From: JAFCCL01 sp041645325 | Lineage (GTDB): Archaea; Iainarchaeota; Iainarchaeia; Iainarchaeales; GCA-2688035 | NCBI GenBank assembly: GCA_041645325.1 | Contig: JBAZQI010000016.1 | Span: 1-22,801 of the forward strand | DNA: 22,801 nt | Direction of reading: 5' to 3' | In this document: one piece after another, positions 14,006 to 21,964 of the stretch | Position numbering within the stretch: the first letter of the stretch is position 1 | How the letters are laid out: every line of letters starts with the position of its first letter | Translations under genes and position numbers: made by a program | The notes under the pieces: model-generated | The model's database searches: none | What the model saw: only the letters and a program-made list of their open reading frames with translations | What the model was told of the DNA's origin: nothing

Positions 14006-15118
14006 ATGAAGGTTTTGGTGACAGGAGGGGCCGGCTTCATCGGCTCTTTTATAGTTGACGAACTTGTGCAAAAAGGCCACGATGTTGTGATTCTTGACAA
14101 TCTGGATAAGCAGGTGCATCCCACGGGAAAGGCGCCTGCCTGGCTCAACAAAAAAGCCGAGTTCATCAAGGGCGATGTGAGGAACAAGGATGACGTGAGA
14201 AAGGCCATGGATGGCATTGAGGTTTTGTTCCATGAGGCTGCGGCCGTGGGCGTTGGCCAAAGCATGTACGAATTGAACTATTATGTGGATGCGAACACAA
14301 GGGGCACGGCAAACATTCTGGAGTTCCTTGCGAATGAGGAGCATTCCGTGAAAAAGATGATGGTTGCGGCTTCCATGAGCGAGTATGGCGAAGGCCTTTA
14401 CAAATGCGGAAAATGCGGGCTTGTTGAGCCTTTGCTCAGGGGCGAGAATCAGATGGCAAAAGGCAGGTTTGAGCAGTACTGCCCTTCTTGCGGCGCGGAG
14501 CTCAAGCCTGTTCCGACGCCTGAAACAAAGCGTTTGGACTGCAACAGCGTTTATGCCTTGACAAAAAAGGACCAGGAAGAGCTTGTGCTCATGGTTGGCA
14601 AGGCCTATGGCATAAAGGCAGTGGCTTTAAGGTACTTCAATGTTTTTGGGCCAAGGCAGAGCCTGAGCAATCCCTACACAGGAGTTGCCGCGATTTTCAT
14701 GAGCAGGATAAAGAACGGCAACAGGCCTGTTATTTACGAAGATGGCATGCAGAGCCGCGATTTTGTCTCTGTGCACGACATTGCAAAGGCGAACATCCTT
14801 GCCATGGAAAAAAGTGCAGCTGACTACGAAATTTTCAACGTGGGCACCGGAAACCCTCTTTCAATAAGGCAGGTTGCGGAAACCATTGCAAAGCTTTACG
14901 GTTCAGACATAAAGCCCGAGATAACAAACAGGTTCAGGAAAGGGGATGTAAGGCACTGCTTTGCCGACATTTCAAAGATAAAAAGCAAGCTGGGCTTTAA
15001 GCCGGGCATTTCCTTCGAAGAAGGAATGAAGGAAATAATAGAGTGGAGCCAGAACGTAAAAGCTGTTGACAAGTTTGACCAGGCCGCGCAAGAGCTCAGG
15101 AAAAAGGGTCTTATCTGA
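14006..15118 (+). CDS. Zinc-ribbon SDR epimerase, dTDP-L-rhamnose 4-epimerase-like
   Basis: Extended SDR enzyme of 370 residues. The NAD loop is TGGAGFIG (6-13) with Asp31. The catalytic region has Ser123/Ser125 (ASMSEYGEG) and Tyr183/Lys187 (SVYALTKK). Between them lies an insert with two CxxC pairs (Cys134/Cys137 and Cys159/Cys162), followed by VPTPETKRLDCN. This zinc-ribbon insert plus PTPE is what I know from dTDP-L-rhamnose 4-epimerase-type enzymes (dTDP-6-deoxy-L-talose formation). GGAGG (13994-13998) lies seven bases before ATG 14006, which decides the start over an in-frame TTG at 14000. It is three bases after the previous gene, indicating coordinated production of two modified sugars. 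Confidence 0.85.
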   Translation: MKVLVTGGAGFIGSFIVDELVQKGHDVVILDNLDKQVHPTGKAPAWLNKKAEFIKGDVRNKDDVRKAMDGIEVLFHEAAAVGVGQSMYELNYYVDANTRGTANILEFLANEEHSVKKMMVAASMSEYGEGLYKCGKCGLVEPLLRGENQMAKGRFEQYCPSCGAELKPVPTPETKRLDCNSVYALTKKDQEELVLMVGKAYGIKAVALRYFNVFGPRQSLSNPYTGVAAIFMSRIKNGNRPVIYEDGMQSRDFVSVHDIAKANILAMEKSAADYEIFNVGTGNPLSIRQVAETIAKLYGSDIKPEITNRFRKGDVRHCFADISKIKSKLGFKPGISFEEGMKEIIEWSQNVKAVDKFDQAAQELRKKGLI

Positions 15119-15130
15119 AGCTTTGCATTC

Positions 15131-16261
15131 ATGAAGATTTTTTACCTTACAAGCGTTCTCGGAGATTCCGGCGGGAGCGAGATTTATACAAGGGACCTGA
15201 TAAGGGAACTTATCAGGCGGGGCCATGAGTTAATGGTCTGCACGCCAAACCCTTACAGCGTTAAGGGCGCAAGGATGGTTTACCTGCCAAGGGCAGGTCA
15301 TCACGCGCTCTGGAAATTTGAGGCGCCTTTTTTTTGCGGAAAGGCATTGAAGGCCGCGCGGGAATTCGGGCCGGATGTGATTCAGAGCCACAGCAACAGC
15401 ATGATGGGGCTTATAGGGCACGCAATAAAAAGGGATTTGAAGGTGCCGCACGTTCTCCTGATAGAGCTTTTGAGTTCGCAGAACGCAAACATTCACACAA
15501 AATTCATCCATTTAACGGAAAGGGTTTTTTTGCCAAGGCTGAATTATGACAGGCTTGTTGTCTGGACAGAGCAGATGAAGCAAAAATTCTTATTGCCCTG
15601 GGGCATTGCCTTGGAAAAAATTGAGGTAATGCCTGCCGCAATCAACCTTGACAATTATCCTATTGGCGTGAGCGGTGAAGAAGTCAAGAAAAAGTACGGA
15701 AGGCACTTGATTACTTCCATCAAGACGCTTTGGGGAACGAATGTGAAAGGCCTTGAATTTGTCGTGAAGGCAATGAAGATTGTGGGAAAAAAGCACCCTG
15801 AATATAAATATGTGATTTTTGGCGAGGGCACGGAAAAGCCGGCAATGGAGGCTTTTGTCAAGAGCCAGGGGCTTGAAAGGAATGTTGTTGTTGCAGGCGC
15901 CATAAGGCCTGAGGACTGCAAGTATGTTTGGGCTGCAACAGAGATTGCGCCGCACAGCTATGTTTACGAGTTTTCAACCTCGGTTTCGCTTTTGGAGTAC
16001 ATGGCAATGGGCAAGGCCTGTGTTGTCACTGATATTGGAAACGTGAGGCCTTTTGTGGGAGACGCCGCGCTTGTTGTGAAGCCAAATGACGAAAAGGCGA
16101 TGGCTGAAGGCATTTTGAGGCTTATTGAAGACAAAAAACTCAGGGAGAGCCTTGGGAAGAAGGCAAGGGAACGCGTTGAAAAGCTTTACAGTATCAAAGC
16201 AAGCGTTGACAGGCTGGAAAGGATTTATGCCGAGGAATTGAAGAAAAAGGGGGCAAAATGA
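15131..16261 (+). CDS. Family 4 glycosyltransferase
   Basis: GT-B fold glycosyltransferase of 376 residues. The N-terminal domain opens MKIFYLTSVLGDSGGSEIYTRDL, with the glycine-rich acceptor loop and the glutamate typical of GT4, then PDVIQSHSN (81-89). The C-terminal donor domain has VKGLEFVVKAM, YVIFGEGTE, NVVVAGAIRPED and EFSTSVSLLEYMAMGKACVVTD (280-301). The last carries the E...E pair that binds the nucleotide sugar. It lies 12 bases after the zinc-ribbon epimerase and overlaps the next GT2 gene by four bases (ATGA), placing it in the same operon. Donor and acceptor are unknown. Confidence 0.9.
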   Translation: MKIFYLTSVLGDSGGSEIYTRDLIRELIRRGHELMVCTPNPYSVKGARMVYLPRAGHHALWKFEAPFFCGKALKAAREFGPDVIQSHSNSMMGLIGHAIKRDLKVPHVLLIELLSSQNANIHTKFIHLTERVFLPRLNYDRLVVWTEQMKQKFLLPWGIALEKIEVMPAAINLDNYPIGVSGEEVKKKYGRHLITSIKTLWGTNVKGLEFVVKAMKIVGKKHPEYKYVIFGEGTEKPAMEAFVKSQGLERNVVVAGAIRPEDCKYVWAATEIAPHSYVYEFSTSVSLLEYMAMGKACVVTDIGNVRPFVGDAALVVKPNDEKAMAEGILRLIEDKKLRESLGKKARERVEKLYSIKASVDRLERIYAEELKKKGAK

Positions 16262-17151
16262 TGGCTTTCCAGTACCCGAATGCAAGCATTGTCATAGCGT
16301 CTTTCAACAACAAGGTTGTGCTTGAAAAGGTCCTGAAGGCAATGCTTGTGCTTGATTATCCGGCCAAATTTGAGATAATTGTTGTGGATGACGGCAGCAG
16401 CGACGGCACTGTTGAAATGCTGCATGAAAAATTTGGCAATGAAAAAAAGATCGGGGTAATCGGCTTTGGCGCAAACAGGGGCGTGTGCAAGGCGCGCAAT
16501 GAGGGCATTGGGGCTGCGGGCTATCCGATTGTTGTGAACATGGACCATGATTGCATTCCTTCAAAAAGCTGGCTGAAGGATTTGGTGAAGGGCTTTGAAG
16601 GCCCAAAGGTTGGCGTTGTGAGCAGCTTTGGCTCTTACGGCGGCACTTCCACCGCTTTCAGGAAAGAGCTTTTGGACAGGGTGCATGGCTATGATGAAAG
16701 TTATTTTTATTACAGGGAGGACACTGACCTGACGTTCAGCATAATGGATTTGGGCTATGAATACAGGGTGGTGAAGGCAGATTACGTGCATGACCACAAG
16801 GAGGTTGCGCCAAAGGGAAAAAAGGCCATGCTGAAGTATGTTTTGAAGAGGCTTCGCTACCATGAGAACGATGCCTTGCTTTTCAAGAAGCACCCGCTGC
16901 TTGCCGCGCCATTTTTACACGTGAAGCTTGGCTTTTTGGTTGACCCAATGCAGGATTTCAGGGTTGTGATGAACAAGTGGGAGGGCAGCAGCAAGCGGCT
17001 TAAGCTTGGGTCTCCGAGGGGCATTGTGCTGCTTGAAAACAAAAGCCCGCTGCATGCGATTGCAATAATCCTTTTGGGCATTGTTTATGTTTTTGCGATA
17101 AAGTTTTACCGCCTGGCCGGAAGCATAAGGTTTGGAAAATTGCTTTTGTAG
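16258..17151 (+). CDS. Family 2 glycosyltransferase with C-terminal membrane segment
   Basis: GT-A glycosyltransferase of 297 residues. Motifs in order: ASIVIASFNN (9-18), FEIIVVDDGSSDGT (38-51), GANRGVCKARNEGI (71-84), the metal-binding MDHD (95-98) and YYREDTDLTFSIMDLGYE with the catalytic-side ED. A hydrophobic C-terminal segment (IAIILLGIVYVFAIKFY) probably anchors it to the membrane. It starts in the last four bases of the GT4 gene after a GGGGG stretch, so the two are likely translated together and act in sequence on one glycan. The sugar cannot be predicted. Confidence 0.88.
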   Translation: MMAFQYPNASIVIASFNNKVVLEKVLKAMLVLDYPAKFEIIVVDDGSSDGTVEMLHEKFGNEKKIGVIGFGANRGVCKARNEGIGAAGYPIVVNMDHDCIPSKSWLKDLVKGFEGPKVGVVSSFGSYGGTSTAFRKELLDRVHGYDESYFYYREDTDLTFSIMDLGYEYRVVKADYVHDHKEVAPKGKKAMLKYVLKRLRYHENDALLFKKHPLLAAPFLHVKLGFLVDPMQDFRVVMNKWEGSSKRLKLGSPRGIVLLENKSPLHAIAIILLGIVYVFAIKFYRLAGSIRFGKLLL

Positions 17152-17153
17152 GA

Positions 17154-18134
17154 ATGGGAAAAATGAAGATAAAAAAATGGCATTTGGGCATTGTAGGGCT
17201 GTTGCTTCTTGCGTTAATCCTCAGTTCCATTAACCTTTGGGCTGTTGCCGAAATTTTGGCCGGAATAAATCCGGGTTATTTTTTTGCTGCCTTGGCGCTT
17301 GAGCTTGCGGGCATTTTTTTGAAAGGCCTAAAGTACAGGTTTGTTGTCAAGGCGCATAACAGGGATATTTCTGCTTTTGAATGCACAAAATTTTTCCTTA
17401 TCGGTTTTTTTTTGAGCCTTGTGACGCCGGGAAGGGTCGGCGAGCTTGCAAGGGCTTTTTATGCCAACAAAAGAATCCATTCAATTGGCAAGAGCATTTC
17501 AACGGTTGTCTTTGACAGGGCAATTGACCTTGCAATTTTGGTTGCAATGGGCCTTTCCGCCGCCGTATATTTTTCTTTTTCAATGCGGATTGCGGTTTTG
17601 CCTGTTGAGGCTGTTGCAGGCATTGCCCTGGCTTTTGTTTTGGCGGTATCGATTTTTTCAAGGAAAAGGTTTGCAAAATTTTTTCTTAAGCCTGTTTTCA
17701 ATGTTGTTGTGCCGAAAAGCCTGAAGCATGCGGCAAGAACAGGCTTTAACGATTTCTATGCCTCGCTTGGCGAAGCGGGCAAAAACAGAAAAGCAATTGC
17801 CTTGGCTGCCTGCATTGGGATTGCGGTTTGGGCCGCCGGCGCGGTTACCCTGTATTTTTACCTGCTTTCCCTGAACATTTTTGTGGTGCCTTTTTATTTT
17901 GTTTTTCTTTTGCTGCCGGCAATTGCCTTTGTCGAAATGCTTCCGATTTCTTTTTCAGGGCTTGGGACAAGGGAGGCTGCCTGCATTATCCTGCTGGGAA
18001 TTTTTTTCGTTTCCCCGCCTGAAGCCGTTGCCTTTTCAGTTCTGGTGTTTGCCGTTGGCTATCTCCTTAATGCCGCAATCGGCTTTGTGTTTTTCAGCAG
18101 CGAGCCAATCAAGGGCCTGGAGGGCCTGCAATAG
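17154..18134 (+). CDS. UPF0104 / LPG-synthase-TM family membrane protein (AglD-domain-like)
   Basis: Integral membrane protein of 326 residues with about seven or eight hydrophobic segments. It carries the family motifs LVTPGRVGELARAFY (89-103), ISTVVFDRAIDL (115-126) and, near the C-terminus, LPISFSGLGTREAA followed by a hydrophobic end. These mark the UPF0104 / lysylphosphatidylglycerol-synthase transmembrane family. In archaea this domain also forms the membrane part of AglD-like proteins and often sits beside glycosyltransferases. A role in lipid-linked sugar handling or flipping is suspected for the family but not proven. It follows the GT2 stop by two bases. ATG 17163 is an alternative start three codons in. 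Confidence 0.85.
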   Translation: MGKMKIKKWHLGIVGLLLLALILSSINLWAVAEILAGINPGYFFAALALELAGIFLKGLKYRFVVKAHNRDISAFECTKFFLIGFFLSLVTPGRVGELARAFYANKRIHSIGKSISTVVFDRAIDLAILVAMGLSAAVYFSFSMRIAVLPVEAVAGIALAFVLAVSIFSRKRFAKFFLKPVFNVVVPKSLKHAARTGFNDFYASLGEAGKNRKAIALAACIGIAVWAAGAVTLYFYLLSLNIFVVPFYFVFLLLPAIAFVEMLPISFSGLGTREAACIILLGIFFVSPPEAVAFSVLVFAVGYLLNAAIGFVFFSSEPIKGLEGLQ

Positions 18135-18135
18135 T

Positions 18136-18143
18136 TATTAAAT
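18136..18143 (+). promoter_or_regulatory. TATA box of the GT-C gene
   Basis: TATTAAAT immediately after the stop codon of the UPF0104 gene, centred about 26 bases before ATG 18166. It argues that the GT-C gene starts at 18166 rather than at the upstream in-frame ATG (18142) and is transcribed separately without a leader. Confidence 0.45.
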
Positions 18144-18165
18144 GCTTTCACAAAGGCGTTTCTTT

Positions 18166-19413
18166 ATGGACCTGGAAAAAAGGGATGAATTGCGGCTTCT
18201 TGCGCTCATTATTTTGCTTGGGCTTGGCTTAAGGCTTGCCGGAAGCATTCTTTTTCCGGTCTGGTCAGGCCCTGAAGAGGGCGCCCACTTTTTTTACGTT
18301 GAGTTTATCGGGCAAAACAATGCCTTGCCCGCAATAAAGCTTTCGGCTGAAACCCTTGTAAGCATTTACAATGAAAGCATCCACCAGCCGCCTCTTTTCT
18401 ATATGGCAATGGCGCCCTTTTACAAGCTTGCATCGGCATTGGATGACAAGGCTATTGTGCATTTTTTGCGGTTGTTCACGGTCATTTTGGGAACAGCCTG
18501 CATTCCCCTGACTTACCTTATTGCAAAAAAGCTTTCTTTTGGAAAAAGCGTGAGGATTGGCAGCGCAGTGTTCATTGCCTTGCTTCCAACGCATGTGATT
18601 GCAAGCAGCACCTTTAGCAACAGTCCCCTGAACTGGGTTTTTTGCCTTGGCGCGGTTTATTTCAGCATTGCGGCAATGCAGGGCAAAAAGCTGGTTGATT
18701 TGGCTCTTGCAGGCCTTTTGGTTGCGGCGGCAACGCTCACAATGTTTACCGGAATGAGCGTTGCAATAGCTTTTGCCGCGGCATGGCTTGTTGTCTTGTT
18801 TAAGGGAAAGCAAAGCCTTTGGAAAAGGCTTGCCGTTGCCCTGGTCCCGTTCATTGCTTTGCCTGTTGTGTTCAGAAACCTTGCCTTAAGCGGCACAATC
18901 ATGCCCACAGAGCTGAGGCCCCTGATGGACATAAACCTCAACTGGGTTTCATATTACGTCATTTATCTTTTTCCCGGCATTTGGCTGCAGGAATACGGCG
19001 TTGCATCCATTCCGGATTTCAGGTATTTGTTTTTTGCCTTTTACGGCATTGTTTCCCTGCTTGCCCTTGCCGGCTTTGCGGGGCTTTTGCTTGGAAGCGA
19101 ATGGAATGCCCAAAGAAAAAAGATTGTTGTTGCGGCATTGGTTTTGCCAGTCCTGCTTAACCTTGCAGGCCTTACATACATCAACATTTTTTCTTTTGCA
19201 ACCGACGGCCGGCTTTTGTTTCCGACAATCGGCCTAGGGGCAATTTTGTTCATTGCCGGCCTTGAGTATTTCATGAAATTTTTGAACCAACAGGAAAACA
19301 GGGCGCGTGCCCTTGTTTGGTTTACGCTTTTTACACTGCTGGTTTTGGATATTGTGGTTTTGGTAAATTACAACAGGGTTCTGCCGCATGTTATCTGGGC
19401 TATTCCTGCTTAG
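18166..19413 (+). CDS. GT-C type membrane glycosyltransferase candidate
   Basis: Membrane protein of 415 residues with about ten to twelve hydrophobic segments. The first loop has SGPEEGAHFFYVEF (34-47), with the acidic pair and His expected for the GT-C catalytic loop (compare PDE-x-x-H of DUF2142 and PMT/ArnT relatives). It is followed by HQPPLFYMAM (73-82), also typical of these lipid-phosphosugar-dependent transferases. Such enzymes use dolichyl- or polyprenyl-phosphate sugars on the outer membrane face. The DPM1-like GT2 at 21965-22714 could make the donor; this is inference. The gene is convergent with the aminotransferase, with only seven bases between the stop codons. Confidence 0.75.
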   Translation: MDLEKRDELRLLALIILLGLGLRLAGSILFPVWSGPEEGAHFFYVEFIGQNNALPAIKLSAETLVSIYNESIHQPPLFYMAMAPFYKLASALDDKAIVHFLRLFTVILGTACIPLTYLIAKKLSFGKSVRIGSAVFIALLPTHVIASSTFSNSPLNWVFCLGAVYFSIAAMQGKKLVDLALAGLLVAAATLTMFTGMSVAIAFAAAWLVVLFKGKQSLWKRLAVALVPFIALPVVFRNLALSGTIMPTELRPLMDINLNWVSYYVIYLFPGIWLQEYGVASIPDFRYLFFAFYGIVSLLALAGFAGLLLGSEWNAQRKKIVVAALVLPVLLNLAGLTYINIFSFATDGRLLFPTIGLGAILFIAGLEYFMKFLNQQENRARALVWFTLFTLLVLDIVVLVNYNRVLPHVIWAIPA

Positions 19414-19420
19414 CCAAAAC

Positions 19421-20506
19421 TCACCTAAAAGAGTTGATGGCTTCAATCACTTCTTCAACCTCGCTGTCTTCAAGTTCAGGGAAGATTGGGATTGAAAGTA
19501 TTTCTTTTGAAAGCTTTTCCGTTGCCTTGAGCTTGCCTGCAATCACAGCATCTTTGAAGGCCTGCTGCAGGTATATTGGAACAGGGTAGTGCACAAGGCT
19601 TGCTATTCCTTTGCCTTTGAGGAAAGAGCCAAGCAAATTCCTTTTGCCGCTTTTTACCACATAAAGGTGGTAAACATGGCTTGCATAGCTTTTTTCGGCA
19701 GGAACCTGAACCGTTTTCAATTCCCCGCAATACCTTTTTGCGATTTCTTTTCGCCTTGCATTCCAGTTATCAAGATGCCTGAGTTTTGCCCTCAAAATTG
19801 CGGCCTGCATTTCATCAAGCCTGCTGTTTATCCCGTTTATTTCGCTGTTGTAGTTTTCTCTCCAGCCATAATTCCTCAGCAGCCTGATTTTTTCGGCAAT
19901 TTCTGCGTTGCTTGTGGTTATTGCTCCGCCGTCACCGTAACAGCCGAGGTTTTTTGTCGGGTAAAAGCTGAAGCAGCCTATTTCTGCAATTGAACCAGCT
20001 TTTTTTCCGCGATAAAGCGCGCCGTGCGCCTGGCATGCGTCCTCTATTACCATTAAATCGCGCTTTTCCGCAATTTCAAGAACAGGCTTCATGTCACAGC
20101 ATTGCCCGAACAAATGCACCGGAATTATTGCCCTTGTTTTTTTTGAAATTGCCTGCTCAATCAGACCAGGGTTCATGGTAAAACAGTCTTCCTGCACATC
20201 AACCAAAACAGGCCTTGCCTTTGCCGCCTTTATCGCAGTTATTGTTGCAGAGGCGGTGTTTGCAACGCTTATTACCTCGTCGCCTGGCTTTATCCCTGCT
20301 GCCAGCAGGGCAATCTGCAGTGCCTCTGTGCCGTTTGCAACACCAACCGAAAATTTTGTTCCGCAATAGGATGCAAATTCTTTTTCAAAGCCATTGACCT
20401 GTTCTCCGAGCACAAACCTGCCGCTTTCAATCACCCTGCCGATGGCAGAATCAATTTCCGGCTTTATTGCAGAGTATTGCCTTTTGAGGTCAATGAAGGG
20501 AATCAT
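19421..20506 (-). CDS. DegT/DnrJ/EryC1/StrS sugar aminotransferase
   Basis: PLP-dependent aminotransferase of 361 residues that should convert a keto group of a nucleotide sugar to an amino group. It begins MIPFIDLKRQYSAIKPEID, has SGRFVLGEQVNGFE, the cofactor-binding GVANGTEALQIAL, VHLFGQCCDM, the PLP-contacting VIEDACQAHGA and the lysine in SFYPTKNLGCYGDGGA (Lys185), then RNYGWRENYNSEINGINSRLDEMQAA. All active-site residues are present. The start is set at ATG 20506 because it overlaps the preceding stop as ATGA and has GGTGG upstream; a GTG at 20515 would add three residues. The substrate might come from the SDR enzyme two genes upstream. VioA/FdtB-like aminotransferases are the nearest type I would name. 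Confidence 0.92.
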   Translation of the reverse strand: MIPFIDLKRQYSAIKPEIDSAIGRVIESGRFVLGEQVNGFEKEFASYCGTKFSVGVANGTEALQIALLAAGIKPGDEVISVANTASATITAIKAAKARPVLVDVQEDCFTMNPGLIEQAISKKTRAIIPVHLFGQCCDMKPVLEIAEKRDLMVIEDACQAHGALYRGKKAGSIAEIGCFSFYPTKNLGCYGDGGAITTSNAEIAEKIRLLRNYGWRENYNSEINGINSRLDEMQAAILRAKLRHLDNWNARRKEIAKRYCGELKTVQVPAEKSYASHVYHLYVVKSGKRNLLGSFLKGKGIASLVHYPVPIYLQQAFKDAVIAGKLKATEKLSKEILSIPIFPELEDSEVEEVIEAINSFR

Positions 20507-20871
20507 TCTTTCCACCGGTAGCCGCAGCTTTTCTCGATTTCCGGAACCCTGCCCTCATACCTATTTGCCTTGTCAAAGGGAAAAAGCCTGCAGGTTGGAG
20601 GCATCTTTTTTGTGCCAAATGCCCTGCATTTTCTGGTTTCCTTGTCAAAAAAAGGGCATTGCATCCCAAAAAAGCCAAGTTCACAGCACACGCCGCATTG
20701 ATTGCATTTGCCCTGCCTTTCCGCAATCTTTTCCTTTAGCTTTTTTTTCCCGAAAAAATAATAAAACTGTGTCCTGAGCCTTATCCTCAGCTCTGTAAAA
20801 AAAGAAAGCCCGAGCAAACCCTCAGGTTTGCGAGGCACGAAAAGCTGTTGCTTTTCTATGCGTTCCAACAA
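20503..20871 (-). CDS. CxxCxxCC cysteine-cluster protein (YkgJ-like)
   Basis: Small protein of 122 residues with eight cysteines at 56, 59, 62, 63, 72, 82, 94 and 116. The core CNQCGVCCELGFFGMQCPFF matches the CxxCxxCC signature of the YkgJ family (PF03692), predicted to bind zinc or an iron-sulfur cluster and of unknown function. The first 50 residues are basic with a short aromatic stretch (TQFYYFFGKKKLKEK). The start is a TTG (20869-20871) two bases after the SDR stop; there is no ATG before the cysteine core. Its stop overlaps the aminotransferase ATG (ATGA). This double coupling ties it to amino-sugar synthesis. It could modify or protect a metalloenzyme, or take part in a redox step; both are inference. 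Confidence 0.8.
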   Translation of the reverse strand: MLERIEKQQLFVPRKPEGLLGLSFFTELRIRLRTQFYYFFGKKKLKEKIAERQGKCNQCGVCCELGFFGMQCPFFDKETRKCRAFGTKKMPPTCRLFPFDKANRYEGRVPEIEKSCGYRWKE

Positions 20872-20872
20872 A

Positions 20873-21868
20873 TCACCAGTAGTGCTGCCTGTTCTTTGAA
20901 AAGAAATCCATCGTCATTTTTATGCCGTCTTCAAGGCCGACTTTGGGCTCCCAGTCAAGCGTTTTCCTGATTTTGCCGATGTCTGCAATGTAATCGCCGA
21001 TTTCAATCTTTTTCTTTTCCGGCGGGAAAGGCACGTGGGTAATGCTTCCCTTGCCTGCAATTTTTACGCAGAGCTTTGCCGCTTCAACCAATTGTGTTCC
21101 CTTGCCTGACCCGACATTGTATATTTCGCCGTTTGTTTTGTCCGAAGCCATTGCGAGCAGCATTGCGTCAACGACGTCGTCAACATAGTTAAAGTCCCTT
21201 AATTGCTTTCCTTCGTCATAAATTGTTATCGGCTGGCCGTCCAAAGCAAGCCTGATGAACCAGCTCAGCACCTCGTGCTTGGAGTGCTTCATCAAATGCC
21301 TTGGGCCAAAAGTGTTTGAAAGCCTGAGCGAGCAGGCCTTAATGCCGTAAACATTGTGGTAAAGAATGTGCGCCCATTCCCCTGCTGTCTTGTTTATGCC
21401 GTTTATGTCGGTTGGCCTTACGGGGTGGTTTTCGTCGACAGGCAGCTTGCAGGCCTTGCCGTACTGGCTTCTTGTTGCGGCAAAAAGAATCTTTGCCTTG
21501 TCGTTGTTTTTCCTGCATGCCTCAAGAATGCTCAATTGGCTCCTGTAGTTTATCTCCAAATCGGTGTAGGGGTCAATCATGCTGTCCAAATGGCTTACCT
21601 GCCCGGCAAGGTTGAAGATGCAGTCCTGCCCTTTCACAAGGCAGTTCATGCTGTTCTCGTCCCTGACATCTGCAATGTTTGCCTTGACCTTGCCTTCAAT
21701 GCCGTGAATGTTGAACAGGTTTCCGCCGTAAGCCGGAATAAGCGAATCAACCAGGACAATGTTAGCCTTGAGCTGGACAAGCTTGTGCGCCAGATTGCTT
21801 CCAATGAAGCCAAGGCCGCCGGTAACCAGCACATTTTTGCCGGAATAGTATTTTTCCAGGTTTTGCAT
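20873..21868 (-). CDS. SDR NAD-dependent sugar epimerase/dehydratase with NxxxK in place of YxxxK
   Basis: Extended SDR enzyme of 331 residues. The NAD loop is VTGGLGFIG (15-23) with Asp41 in LVDS, followed by FNLAGQVSHLDSM (85-97). The catalytic strand is ATRSQYGKA (131-139) with Thr132/Ser134. The expected Tyr of YxxxK is Asn156 in DINGINKTAGEW (154-165), with Lys160 kept. RLSNTFGPRHLMKHS, then QPITIYDEGKQLRDFNYVDDVVDA follow as in UDP-glucose 4-epimerase and dTDP-glucose 4,6-dehydratase relatives. I recall a subgroup with NGINK in this place, so the change may define a group rather than a broken gene. It heads a coupled trio with the cysteine-cluster protein and aminotransferase. The reaction is uncertain. 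Confidence 0.87.
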   Translation of the reverse strand: MQNLEKYYSGKNVLVTGGLGFIGSNLAHKLVQLKANIVLVDSLIPAYGGNLFNIHGIEGKVKANIADVRDENSMNCLVKGQDCIFNLAGQVSHLDSMIDPYTDLEINYRSQLSILEACRKNNDKAKILFAATRSQYGKACKLPVDENHPVRPTDINGINKTAGEWAHILYHNVYGIKACSLRLSNTFGPRHLMKHSKHEVLSWFIRLALDGQPITIYDEGKQLRDFNYVDDVVDAMLLAMASDKTNGEIYNVGSGKGTQLVEAAKLCVKIAGKGSITHVPFPPEKKKIEIGDYIADIGKIRKTLDWEPKVGLEDGIKMTMDFFSKNRQHYW

Positions 21869-21964
21869 TCCATCGCCTTAGTAAGAAATTATTTGCTTAA
21901 ATGCCAATTTAAAACAGTTGGCTTTGGTTAAAAAACCCCATTTTTTGAAAATTGCACCAAAGGT

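Noticed and set aside
19418..19435. Small inverted repeat AACTC/GAGTT between convergent GT-C and aminotransferase genes as a terminator
   Set aside because: Only five base pairs, partly inside the aminotransferase end, and no T-run on either side. Chance is likely.
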